This document shows, in pieces, positions 12,870 to 24,064 of a DNA stretch of 64,000 nucleotides. The DNA comes from Symsagittifera roscoffensis (taxonomy: Eukaryota > Xenacoelomorpha > Acoela > Convolutidae): positions 63,328,754 through 63,392,753 of the forward strand of contig NC_087065.1 of the NCBI RefSeq assembly GCF_963678635.1. The letters run 5' to 3'. The notes beneath the pieces were generated by a model, which saw only the letters and a program-made list of their open reading frames with translations, did not search any database and was not told the origin of the DNA. The translations under genes and the position numbers were made by a program. Every line of letters starts with the position of its first letter. The first letter of the stretch is position 1.

Positions 12870-13901
12870 GGGGTATATTTTGTCAGCATACCCCTTGATG
12901 AACTCTCAATAATAATTAGCGAATCCCAAAAATCTCATCAGCTGTGTATCTGTTTTAGGTGCCTTTCAGGTCAGCACCGCTTCAACCGCTTCGGGATCTG
13001 GTCTCACTCCATGTTTGTCAACCAGGCGGCCCAAATACTTTATGGAATCCCTGAGGATTTCACACTTAGAGGGTTTACATTTCAGACCCGCCTGCTTCAT
13101 GCAAGAAAACACCTCCTCCAACCTCTCTATGTGGTCTTCTAAGGTTGGTGTTGCAATCACGACATCATCGACATAACACATGATGAGATTCCCGTATTTC
13201 TTAGTGACGCTCGTGAGTGCCTGGGCCATCAGTCGCTGGAATGTGGCCGTCGCGTTGCACAATCCGAATGGCATCCTCTTCCACTGGAACAATCCCAGCT
13301 CACACGCGAAGCCTGTTTTCTCTCGATCCTGCTTTCTGAGTGGCACTTGCCAGAACGCAGAGCCCAAATCCAACGTCGTGAAGAACTTCGCGTCTCCCAG
13401 CTTGGATAGGCTCTCATCGATGCGGGGAATCGGGTATGCGTCCTTTATAGTCACTGCGTTCAGATAACGGAAATCACAATAAAATCTGAGTTGTCTCCCT
13501 TTCTTTTTCGCCAGGACCACGCCACAAGCCCATGGGGACTTCGACGGCTCGATCATGTCGTACTCCATTAACATCTCGATTTCCTTCCTACACGCTTCTG
13601 ACTTGTTTGGGGTCATTCTTCTCGCCCCTTCCCTATGAGGTATCGAGCCCTCTTCTATCTCAATTTCGTGTTCTATAAAATTACAACAACCTATGTCGGC
13701 CTTATGCTTCGAAAAAACGTCTGCGTTCCGATTTAGCACCGCTCTGAGCGAATCTAGTTCCTTGTCTGATATTTTACCCTTCAAATGTTCTATCTCAGGT
13801 AGGACAGGTTTATTCGCTGCTAACTCTGCTTCTGTCGGCCTCTCAGGAAAGTTGGAACAACTAGACAGCCCATCATCTGTTTCCGACTTCATTGAAAACA
13901 A
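12870..13901 (-). pseudogene. Element A reverse transcriptase
   Basis: Ty3/Gypsy RT with YPIPRIDE, FTTLDLGSAFWQ (first catalytic Asp), FGLCNATATFQR and MCYVDDVV (YVDD box), then LGRLVDKHGV. It overlaps the end of gag-protease by 29 nt and lies in the +1 frame relative to it, whereas in B the same junction stays in one frame but holds a TAA. Two TGA codons interrupt the end (a Trp codon at about 12966, an Arg codon near 12909). The clean frame is 12966-13901; homology continues to 12870. Confidence 0.88.
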
Positions 13902-16900
13902 ACAATTTCCTAGAAGATTTCAATTCATTCACTCTCTTCATTATACATTCTTGGTTCGCATGCAATGGACATTTAGTTACATCAAACTTTTTCAAGTTCT
14001 CCACACTCTGAAAGTCTGTGTTCAGAGGCAAAGCGTAGCCAAGTTTCTTTCCCCTCTGTATTGTCACTGTTGTTGCTTCTGTGTTCAATAACACACTCAC
14101 CCACAGTCCGCTCTGAGTGAGTGAGAAGCTTCTTCCTAAAATAGCCGAGCTTTTACTGTTTGGACTTGGTACCAGACACACCTGTCTGTCATTGCTGAGT
14201 TCATTCAAATTCCTCATCCTAAACGTCGCTACTACGGCTTGGTTTGGTTTTAATCTAACTTTTCGATCCAGAAAAATCGGCACCTTGGCCTGGTTAATTA
14301 TGATCTTATTAAGGGGTCTCTTTTCATACTTTCTCTCAGGATCCTTGATCCTAATCAACCCGTCATTGAGATCGATCGTGACGTCAAAGTTGCACACGAA
14401 ATCCCTTCCTAAGATGAACTGATCGGATTCGTCCAAATTCTCCACTACTAGGAAGCTCATCCAAAGATGTCTTCCTCCGAGCTGCAGTGAAATGATCGGG
14501 GTTCGTTCAGTCACATAGATCGCTCCCTGATTGGCAGCTGCCAACCTGATGTTTGTCGGTATGAGATCCGACCTTTCGAAACCCATGTTGGTCCAAGTTT
14601 TGACTGGCATGACACTAACCACTGCTCCCGTGTCTAGCAGTCCCTTAACTGAAAGCTGCCTGCCTTGCACGTCCAGCACGTGTGCGGCCAGATCGGCCTC
14701 GCAACCTATATGCACCGCATCTTGTTCGAGCATCGCGTTGTGTCCGATTCGTCTAACCTTCAGCTCCTCCTGACCAATGTATATCCGGCCAATCTGATCG
14801 TTCGCATCAGTTATGTGAGCTTTCGTGTAGATATTGATGCCATCCACTTTCATTAGAATCGGGTAAGGGCCTTGGACATCGATATAATGTCCATCCACTT
14901 TCATCAGCCTCGGACCTCCCGTTGTGATCAGCGCTCGCACTGCCCTGGATTCCAGTTTGGGATCTTTCTCCTTCAGGTTGTCGGCATAGATGTCCAGGTG
15001 GACTAGTGTAATCTCGGATGGTTCACTCAAGTTCTTGACCACCTGGTGCCCTGCGACTGAGATAATGGACATTATTTTCGTCCCCTCCTTCGTCATGCCG
15101 AAAGTTTTACCAGATATAACGTTCAGTTTTAGTCCTTGTTTCCTGGGTTCCTCTTTGTCTTCTACTTTCGTCGTTTTACCCGGAATATTAAAACTTTCCC
15201 GAAGATCTGTACTCTCCAGCTCCCACCTTACCCATTGCTCCACTTCTTTCGTGGCTAGGTCCTGTTTGACATTCTGCAGCGCTGTCCTTGCCGCCAGGCC
15301 GTAATCCACCTTGAGTGGGCTAGACGACTCCGCCTCGAGGTTCGAGGCTACCACCTCGTCAGGCAGTGTCTTTACCTTTTTGGTCGTGAAGGTGCTCGGT
15401 GTCGTCTCCTTCCTCCGAGATTCAGCCTCGTTCATCAGACGTGCTCGACTGGCCTTGACACCCGAAAGCGCCTCTTCGTGGCGGGGATGTTTCGCGTCCG
15501 CTACTGCATCCCAAAATTGAGTACAATCCGACTTGAAGTGTCCCTCCAAATTACAGAAGAAACACCTCGGACCATATTTCATGATGAGCCCTCTGACGTA
15601 CTCTTCATGATCCTCGTCGGTCGCGTCGGCGTCCTCGAGAAAGTAGCCTATCGCCTTCATGTTCTGTTTGTATGCAGAACACGCGGAAACGTGATGGTCC
15701 ATCGAACCACAATTCGCACACGACCTCCTCTTATCCATGTCATCGCGAGGCTTGTACCAACTGGAATTCGCACCAGTGTTTGTCCCGCTATAGTTGCCAT
15801 AATTGCTGTAATGGTTTTGCGCCCTCGGTTTTATGAGTAAGTACTCGCGTGACTTCATACGCAAATCGTCAGGCGTGAGTACCTGGTCAAGTGACAGGGT
15901 GAAGTGTGTGGCCAACATCGTATTCAACTCCTCACTCCTTACTCCGTCCATGAACTTCGAAGCAATCGCCAAGTTTCGCTCGGATATTCTCTCATCTGGG
16001 TTGCTTCTCCTCCTAAGCAACTCAAGGTCGTCCAAAAATTTATCTATGGATTCGTCATCTCTTTGACGCCTCTTTTCGAATTTCACCGTAGCCTGGTGCC
16101 CTTGTACTCCAGAGCCGAAACGATTCAGCAGGATGTCGAATATCTTGCGAGCGCTGTCTCTCTCATTGGCGCTTTTCGCCATTACACAACTTAATGCAGT
16201 ACCCTCCAGTTTGCTCGTCAGCGCGCTGCACTCTTGTTTCTTGGAGAGATTCTCTTCCTCAAAGTGTAACTTCATCACCTCTATCCAAGTATCAATGCAG
16301 CCGTCTGTCTAGTCTTTATATGACTTCGGCTTTTTCAGTGTCCTTCTTGACCTCTCTCCTCTCTCGGTTGACTTCGAGAGCTTGGTGATGAATGTTTCGA
16401 GAGATCTGTTCAGGGGCTCAAACATCGGGGCATACATCGTTGTATCCTGTGAGACTGTAGTCAGATCTGGTACTGAACTGACTTGTGGCACAGTTGGCAA
16501 CCTTGTCTCCGGGGTGGCATCTGCCTCCGGCGGGACTGGATTCGTCCAGCCAGGCCTCGACGGGCCTGCCCTTGGCCGCTCCTTGTTTCTAGGTTCGTTG
16601 TTCGTTCTCGAGCCTTGCTGGGCTCTGGCATTGCTGCCCGTACCATCTCCATCATTTGCATGGCGTGAGCGCTCCCTTGGGTTGGAACGCTCCTGCCAAT
16701 TGCTTCCATTGAGGATCGCGTCAAGCTTCCGCATCATTAAGTCAGACTTTGCATCTAACCTTTTCTCCAGGCTAGTCATCGTGTGGGCGTAGGTACTATC
16801 ATGATCGTTCAACAATCATTCGATCTCCCTGGTCATCCTAGCCTCTCTTTCGTATGACTCCTTGTTTGCCTGTGCCAGGCTCTCCGCCAGGCATTGATCA

Positions 16901-17940
16901 GTGTTGCGAATCAACTGAGCCTGATCAACCCTCGCCTGCGACTTCACGTGCGTCAGTTCGTCTCTCAGATTCTCTTGACCTTTGTGAGCCTTCTCATCAA
17001 CCTGATCTATTCTTTTAGTCATGTCCCGTCTCAGTTCATCCAGACCATTCATTACGCCAGCGAACATGTCGCTTATGTCGCCAGTGGCCCCGAATGACGG
17101 GGTTAGCCCCAGAGAAGATGACGTCAACTGCGGCTGCAGCCTGGTGCTTGATGACGCACCGCCTTTTTGCTTGCTCATCGACGTCATTAATCTGTCGAAG
17201 GTTGATGACGCTCCCATCGTTATCCCATCTGACATGGGCCTGGTCGGCGAGGCTGACGACGCCTTCCTGCTCATATCGTTCCTTGGGCACGGTGTGAAGT
17301 TCACATCCGGATGGGCTATCTCCGGGTAGTCATAACTGGAAGTTAAACCTACAGTTGGTAGTGACGCCATGCGCTCGTCGTACAAAGACTTCCAACTCTT
17401 CTTGGCCTTCGAACCCGGTTGTTCTTCACTCGGGCTTATACTCGACATCATCGCGTTGTTGCTCTGCTTAGCCAGAGATGAGTGGGTACTTGCCGAATGT
17501 GAATATTCTCCCCTCCACCTATGACTCTTGGTCTCCGATTTGGACATTCCCTTGAATAACACTTCCTCTCGCGGCTCGACCTCTGAACGCTCCGAGGTCT
17601 CCTCCGTCCTCTCGACTTCCTCCCGCTCGTGGTCCTCGCTCGGCTCAGAGTCGGGTCGAATGAGCGTCTGTTCTCCCTCGTCAAAGGGGTCCACAAGCGT
17701 TTCGCTCGCAGTTCCGGCTTCGGCGCTCCGCCTTTGATCGCCATCGAGGTTTTTCTCGCTCCTTAATCTCATTCCGCTCACTGAAAGATCAGGTTGACCT
17801 TTAGTCGATTCGTTTTCAGCAAACACGTCGGAGGCGCTGCTAAACGAGGACTGGCTACGCCTAGTTTTAAATTTTTGCGTGCTGCCCTTGCTCAGCCTGG
17901 GAATCTTAGTATTCGATCCTAACGAGTCCCTGCGCTGCAT
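13873..17940 (-). pseudogene. Element A gag and aspartic protease
   Basis: One frame of about 1,350 codons, interrupted by TGA at 16816-16818 and TAG at 16309-16311. The ATG at 17940 (MQRRDS) is the best start because the start of B aligns nearby; an earlier in-frame start (17991) gives a hydrophobic leader with no match in B. The order is Ser/Glu-rich N-terminus, coiled coil, Gag-like core (GCIDTW, FEKRRQRDDESIDKFLDDLE), two CCHC knuckles (CANCGSMDHHVSAC and CFFCNLEGHFKSDC) and a retropepsin-like protease (GLLDTGAVVSVM and ILGRDFV). Gag packages RNA; the protease cuts the polyprotein. Both knuckles and the DTGA site are intact. Confidence 0.87.
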
Positions 17941-18360
17941 GCTTTGTAACAAAAAAAAAACAATATTCGTATGTCGAAAAGTCAGTATCAATCTCTTAGG
18001 TTTCTCAATGACAACCTTAGTGACTCAGCTAGAGTTACACACACACAGGGCCTGCCCGGTATTGATATAATGCTAACTCAACCCTGTCGTATAGTATAAC
18101 AGTATCACAAAATTTTTACAACATATAATCAACACACAAAACACCATAGATAATCAGATAAGAATATCCTACTGGTGACAGCGACCTTTTTTCAGTATCA
18201 AGTCCATGCCACACAATTTATCAAGTCATTGCTTTGTTAAAATTAAACAATCTTTGATAAAAGGCAGTGATGATTCAGAAACAGATCAATAAAACTTAGT
18301 CTTAAAGAAAAAGATTTCCCCAATCGGAACGATCCGAAAGAACAAAGCCCAGGACACAGT

Positions 18361-18650
18361 CTTCTCAAGTGGGTGTGTATTTGCCTAATACACCCACCGA
18401 GGTCTTTTTTTAGGTGCCCTGCGATTGCCCGAGCTGTGCTATTAAGTGGCTCAAGGCAACCTCTGATCGAAAATTTCTAAAGTCTATGAAAAAGCTCTCC
18501 CACACCCGGACTGCTCCAAGTGCACGAGAGTAGGGAACAACTTTTCTTCTCAAGTGAGTGTGTATTTGCCTAATACACTCACCGAGGTCTTCTTTTATTT
18601 GTTCCCGGATTGCCCGAACTTTCCTATTAATTAGCTCAAGGCAACCACAC
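18361..18650. repeat. Two tandem copies carrying a hairpin with a compensatory change
   Basis: Copies of about 105-110 bp start at 18361 and 18546, a period of 185 bp. Each begins CTCAAGTG and ends GGCTCAAGGCAACC or similar. Inside, 18369-18397 can pair GTGGGTGT with ACACCCAC and 18554-18582 can pair GTGAGTGT with ACACTCAC around the same loop TTTGCC. The G-C pair of the first copy is an A-T pair in the second. Confidence 0.75.
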
Positions 18651-18869
18651 AACCAAAATCACAATCAAAAAAAAATTTTGTTCGGGTACTTCTGATACAC
18701 CCGATCTAGAATCCAAAGTTGATCACAAATTTCCGGGTCAATGTGGGCTCTAATAAGCACGCCTAATATCCTAATACGATTTTAATTAAATGGAAATTTT
18801 CCGTTTCCCAAATTGCCGCAGAAGGTTTCCTCAAGTTTCTAACAAGGAAGGTTGTTTAGAAGGTTTAAG

Positions 18870-20925
18870 ACACTCCGGAGGGTTACTTCGGAGGGTTGTT
18901 AAGACACTTAGCCTACTTCGGAGGGTACCTTAATCACCCAAGTTACTTCGGAGGGTCCCCTTAAATTTACTAAGGAGGGTCAATAAGATGCTTAATATGC
19001 TCCGGAGGGTTGCTTCGGAGGGTACCTTCAAAATTTTCAAATTTCTGAACCTCACTTAGAAGGGCTTTCAATTAACTTCAGGAAGCGTCAAAACAAGCTA
19101 AATTCTCTAGGGGGGGCCGTTTTAACTTCTTTGGATGATCTTCGTGGAAGTTTTCCACTAAGGAGGGTTGCTAAGGGGTTTAGTTGACTCCGGAGGGTTA
19201 CTTCGGAGGGTTCCCCAAAAATCAAGAAAAAAGGTTATGTTACCGCGATAAAGTCTGCAAAAGCGGTCCACCTGACTTAAAACTAGGTTGGCTGACACGG
19301 TCAACCTTCCCAGTTGGATAAAAAGGTGTTTAGATAAAATTTTCTGCCGCTCGGAGGGTTACCTGTGATTTGGACCCTCCGAACCAACAAATTCTAAAAA
19401 AATTTTATTTTCCGAGATTATCAACCCAAAAACGGTTGCGGTCCAAAAAATTGGTCCAAAACGTCGACTTATGGTACCAAAATTATCCCGATCGGTTGAC
19501 TATTTTTTGAGAAATTGCCAAAAACGTGTTTGTCCAAATGGCCTTTTTTCACCTATATAGGTTCTGAGAAAATTTTTCCGCAATTCCTATTGAAAGGGCC
19601 TAAAAATAATTGAAACGAGCGTAGTAGCCCTGTACGGCACTGGAATTATGCAAAAAAAACCGGACCAAAATTGGTTTGGAGACAAAAATTTGGCCAATAA
19701 CTATCAAATTTGGACCCTCCGATTCCTTTACTTTTCCAATTCTTAAGTCGTTAACACTATCCACGGAGCTAATCGGAGGATTACTCAAGAATTTTTCTGG
19801 CAGCTGAGCTCGTTATGCTAGCACGCTCCTAACGCAAAAAATTTTATTGGTCTAACTCTAAAAACTCAAAAACTCGATCCCCAAAACAAATTGACAAAAT
19901 TCAGAAAATTATCGAAACTTTGACCGAAAAATTTTGGTTTTTTTCAACTTATACTGAGTCTTTTCTCACGCGGTTTCTCTAGTTAGGGGGATCGAACTAC
20001 GTAGCTATTCCCTATATAAAAGCTTTTTGCTGTTCGGAAAAGCTCCGATATCCAAAAATTTGGGGGTCTATAGTTTGTCAAAAATCAGTAAATTTCGACA
20101 AAATTTGGGTGTTTCTTGGGTCTAAATAGGAGATAAGTAATATATAGTAAGGACAATAATCTATTAGTAGTCGTTAATGAATAGTACTATACCCTCCTTT
20201 GCACCAAAATACCCGAATTAAGACCCTTAACTCGGAAATTTGCAATCGATGGAGGGTACAATCGGACCGCGCCAATCGTGCCCCCCACCACTTAAGTTTT
20301 AATGAAATAGTACCGGAACGATACTAAAATTGCTTCAACGATACCCAACAGTCGTTGTGGATGTTGTCCCTATGTCCCTGTTGAGTGTGGAACACGTCGG
20401 TCAGCTTGCCACTCTACCCTCCGGTCACCGGCAAAATCACCATTAACGTGCTTAAACACTCAAATTACACTCGAGGGAGGGTATCCAACCCTTCACCAAA
20501 ACACACAATCTTTCTATCAGAAACGATATAAATCAATCTGAAACAACAATAAATAGGAAGGTCAGATCACATCTGGTCCGGAAATAACATATAAACTGTC
20601 ACTTTACGTTTTTTACTGTTTTTGGTCTTTTTTGGATTTTTTACTGTTTTTTGTACTTTTTTGTTTTCAAATAAATTTGTTTTTGGCTTTTTGTTGGTTA
20701 TACACTATTTTTGTTTGGTTTTACGCTTTCTCTTTAATTGTTTTTGGTCCCGGGACCTTGGGACAAGCGGGTTCATGACTTCCCACCTAACCCTCCGGCC
20801 CCCGGAATTTTCGGTGTTAATTAAGTTAAAAAGCTAAATAGTACCAGACGGAGGGTACGCACCTTCCCCCTAGTACAATAACGGTCATTAAGGCCTCTAA
20901 CTCGTGCATACTCCCGGAGCGGAGG
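18870..20925. repeat. Dispersed GGAGGGT heptamer cluster
   Basis: The heptamer GGAGGGT or its complement ACCCTCC occurs about twenty times in 2 kb, often as (T)CCGGAGGGTT or TTCGGAGGGT and sometimes as direct pairs about 16 bp apart (near 18873, 19005, 19190). One more copy lies at the outer end of the LTR of A (21794-21800). Copies occur in both orientations, so the motif is more like a binding-site cluster than a coding repeat. Confidence 0.65.
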
Positions 20926-20976
20926 GTTCGTCGCTGAAACGCTTGCTGATCATGATGGTCTTATGCCTTTGACAGG

Positions 20977-20993
20977 CCCACCCAGGAGCGCCA
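20977..20993 (-). promoter_or_regulatory. Element A primer-binding site
   Basis: In element sense TGGCGCTCCTGGGTGGG begins with TGG, as a site complementary to a tRNA CCA end must, and lies 12 nt inside the LTR. The same 15 nt stand in the same place in B although the flanks differ. It resembles the complement of animal tRNA-Asn 3' ends (CCACCCAGG...CGCCA), so an Asn-type primer is inferred. Confidence 0.65.
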
Positions 20994-21005
20994 TAACAAC
21001 GTCTA

Positions 21006-21806
21006 TGTAACATTCGCCCAAATACTACACAGCGACGGAGCGTAGAAAAAGTACTTATTAACGACTGGCAGGCGTCAGTTACCTTAATCCTACTCGTTTT
21101 CCACCGTCTCGACCTTGCCAGTTGATTTTCTGGTCTGTTTAGGGCTAAGTAAAAAGTTACTATTTTTAGGCCATCAGTCAAACGACTTTTGATCAGCTTT
21201 CGTTTACATGCGAACACAACCACATAGCTGAGTCTCGGATCCTCAGACTACGTGATTGTCAATAAAAACACGGCTCGAACAACCTATTTTAATATGTTTT
21301 TGTGTGACAGTTCTATATTAAATCCATTGGAGATGGATTGACCCTTTCCTCTTTCTAGCTACTCATATTCTAAAATATCAAATAATACCGGTGTTAGTTC
21401 AGACTTCTACGACATCCAAGTAGCTACAAAGTTAGTTTTATATAGTCCCTTCACATAAAACAGTCTCTGGGGGACCAAGCCTCCGCTACCGTGATATTCC
21501 TGCGATAACGCTCTTATCTCTTCCACTTTGTGTCCCGGGAGGTTTCCGTGGTATATTCCTTCCCCACTGAAGCTTCCTTCTCCACTAATATCCGCTGATA
21601 AGGGTCTTATTGTGCTTTGTTGCCACGATAAGAGGCTTCGTGTTTTTCGTCTCTTGTGCGACCATTTTTCACACTATTTGACGTTGTTCTGCTTTTTCGT
21701 CGTTTTTTGTCAAAATGGCCGTCTTTTTTGTATTTCTCAGAAATATTCACTTTCCAATCGAAATTTCAAAAATAAAAATTCCAGAATATTCCTACCCTCC
21801 TTCGCA
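21006..21806 (-). repeat. Element A 5' LTR (probable)
   Basis: Its inner edge TGTAACATTCG is identical to the inner edge of the LTR of B and lies 12 nt from the primer-binding site. A TG...CA unit of 801 bp results if it ends at CTTCGCA (21806), 5 nt before the LTR of B. The body is diverged from the LTR of B but keeps similar landmarks, such as CCATTGGAGATGGATTGACC versus CCATTTCAGATGGATCAACC. The outer end is uncertain because the 3' partner LTR is outside the window. Confidence 0.6.
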
Positions 21807-21811
21807 ATACT

Positions 21812-22714
21812 TGTAACATTCGTCTACTGCAGTCACACATGAGGCTTAAGAAAAATAGGCCCTATAACCATTGGCTCAAGAGTCAGGGACACTATCTCTT
21901 GTGTTTTTGTACCTCAAATCAGTCGGAGCCAATTCGGTTCGCTTGTGACATGAGACTACGACCCGTTACAGCTTAAAGGCTACTACTAAAATATCCCCCC
22001 ACTCTAGAATTAGAAACGTCCCCATACTTAGGTCTCTAGATACCCAAAATACATGAACGCCGTTAAAAACCGGGTCGGAACAATCCGTTAAGTTACTTTT
22101 TATTAGACAGTGGAACTTTGATCCATTTCAGATGGATCAACCTAAAACTCGCCTTACCTCAACATAACAATTGTAAAACACACTCTAGAAATTTAAATTA
22201 GTACTCACATTGTAGCACGCTCAAGAACCAGGAAGTAAATAAGTCGGTGAGCAACTCAAGAATCAATAAAGTAACTAAAATGAGTTTAATGTTAGTCAGT
22301 TTTAATAACAAGAACAAGTTTTTACTCTAGACTGTAAGTTCTCGTGAACCATTGGGACACTCTAGCTGTCCACCTTTCCACCGAAGGTTCACTCTAGACC
22401 AGTTTAGAATAATACTCCAATCACAACAATCCAGTTCGTGGGAATGCGCTCGTCTCTGTTTTAGATGGGACAGCTCTACTCTCGATTATTATTGCTACTG
22501 AAATTGCGAATAGCAATTTCCCACTGATTTTCTAGCAACTTTCCCGCGATTGTCACTCGATCGTTCTGACTTCTCTTTTCTGATTTTCAGTTATCGCGAG
22601 AAAATCGTGCATGACAGGTTCCATTCGAAATTTTGAAAAATTAAATTTCACTCCAAAATTAAGTGCTTTTTGCTTCTCTCAAGGTCAAACTTCCAAATAT
22701 GACCGACTGGCACA
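21812..22714 (-). repeat. Element B 3' LTR
   Basis: A 903-bp repeat starting TGTAACATTCG and ending GACTGGCACA on the plus strand, so TG...CA in either reading. It matches 43857-44760 except A versus T (22398/44443) and one T fewer in a T run near 22530. A minus-sense AATAAA (22099-22104) could serve as a poly(A) signal. Confidence 0.96.
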
Positions 22715-22725
22715 TACTCCCCGGA
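22715..22725 (-). promoter_or_regulatory. Element B polypurine-like tract at 3' LTR
   Basis: In element sense TCCGGGGAGTA ends exactly at the 3' LTR, where plus-strand DNA synthesis is primed in LTR retrotransposons. It is short and not purely purine, but the core GTCCGGGGAGT recurs inside both elements. Confidence 0.45.
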
Positions 22726-23141
22726 CTCGAGATCGATGTCCTCATCGCGTGCTGTCTTCTGCCAGTGAGTCCCAGAAAACCGAGTGTTGCTCAAGATACA
22801 GAGCCAGTGGTCATTTACAGAAGTTTGCAGCAGACTTAAGCTTATCTACACCCCAAAATTCACAGCCATGTAAAATTTTCACACTATCGCTAAATAGCAA
22901 TCAAAATCTGCACACACCTGCACCCTTGAATTCTCGCTTTTCAAGCCAATTTAAAATTTCTTTTGTCCCATTCAATTAGGAAATTGTCATGCAGCATTTT
23001 CTTTTATATAATAGATATAGCATATTAATAACAATATCTTGTTTTGTTAAAATTTCTTTTTCGTGAACCCAGGTTTCACCCGGATCCACGCTCAAGCCCC
23101 CCTTTCCCTCTCAAGACTCAAGATCCATTCGAGCCACCTGC
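22726..23141 (-). other. Element B 3' untranslated region
   Basis: AT-rich, with no supported frame, between the end of the second polyprotein and the 3' LTR. Nothing else recognised. Confidence 0.5.
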
Positions 23142-24064
23142 TCATCTCGCACTCTTCGCCTTGGAGGTACTGCACCCTGAAGTACTAGATACGGCAAACT
23201 GTCTCAACAGTTCCTCTTCATCATCGGAGCTAATCACAATCTCCTCCCAAGCCTTCAGCTGCTCGTAGGATCGCATCCATTCTCTTTGCTCTTGCAACCT
23301 CTTTGCTTGGTTGGGTAGTGCCTTCACCCTAGATTCCCGGTTCAAACAAAAGGAGTTGTGCAGGCTCAAGCTCACGTTCTTCGCCAGGTCCTCCTCTAGT
23401 ATCGATTCCCTCGCCTTGGTATTGTCTCTAGACATTTTACCCACTCTCTTCCATCCTGTCGTGATTGCATTACGATGGGTTAACAGGGGTCTCTTGAAAG
23501 CTTCCGGCCCAATCTCGGCCTGGAACTGTCGATACTCCTTTTGATGTTTTCTCATGTGATCTTTCGTTGTCATGTACAACCAGGACGTCAGCGTCGCCCG
23601 AAACCATGGGAGTACCTCAAACGGCTCCAGACTTGTCTGACTTCCGTTGGTATGGCGAATACCTTGCACGCAGTCTCAAACAACTCGAGTCTCCTACTGT
23701 AGTCTATCGCGTATATTGACTCAGCCGTTGGCGTCCCCGCTTCCCGATACTTCGTTATATTCTCTTCTATCCATCTCAGAGCCAACATCGTACTCACTAC
23801 CAAGATCGTCACCTTCTGTCGGTGATCCGGTAGTCCGATCGACCGGATTTCTTCCATATCCCACACCAGGCAAAGGTTCTTGTGATCTGGATACCACACC
23901 GTTTGCGCTAAACAGTGGCATGGGCATTCTCCATGGGTGATTTCAATGCTCCTGAGGTTACGCTCCCCCGAGGCTTCCAAGAGAGGCTCAAGCTCCATCA
24001 TTTTCTCATGTATCGTGTCGTTATCCTCCAGGTTTGGAGCACTTCCCACCGGTTTTCCGATCAC
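23142..24064 (-). CDS. Element B second polyprotein, C-terminal end (two frames)
   Basis: Frames 24064-23588 and 23669-23142 follow the 1,392-residue frame through two shifts of one nucleotide. The first carries HGECPCHC, shared with A (HGEYPCHC), then a helical region; the second is basic and then Ser/Glu-rich, with an acidic patch SSDDEEELL near the end. The true product is probably the continuous C-terminus of the second polyprotein. The frame steps are either lesions or assembly errors. I recognise no family. Confidence 0.65.

Larger units (their letters stand above)
17941..20976 (-). other. Element A 5' leader, repeat-rich, non-coding
   Basis: No convincing frame on either strand. It holds a pair of tandem copies with a hairpin (18361-18650), a cluster of the heptamer GGAGGGT in both orientations (about 18870-20925) and a T-rich tract at 20600-20760 (A-rich in element sense) with a counterpart in B at 43560-43625. 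The 3 kb length is far more than a typical LTR-retrotransposon leader. Confidence 0.6.
1..21806 (-). mobile_element. Element A: giant Ty3/Gypsy-type LTR retrotransposon, 3' end outside window, decayed
   Basis: In minus-strand order this stretch holds a 5' LTR, a primer-binding site, a 3 kb leader, gag-protease, RT, RNase H, integrase, a macrodomain-like C-terminus, a spacer and a second giant polyprotein that runs off the left edge. Every module has a recognisable counterpart in element B in the same order, so this is one element. It is broken by many nonsense codons (TGA 16816-16818, TAG 16309-16311, a Trp-to-TGA near 12966, an Arg-to-TGA near 12909, TAG near 3737) and several frameshifts. 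The coding part is much richer in GC than the host sequence at the right of the window. At least 21.8 kb is visible, far longer than the usual 5-10 kb of Ty3/Gypsy elements. Confidence 0.88.
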
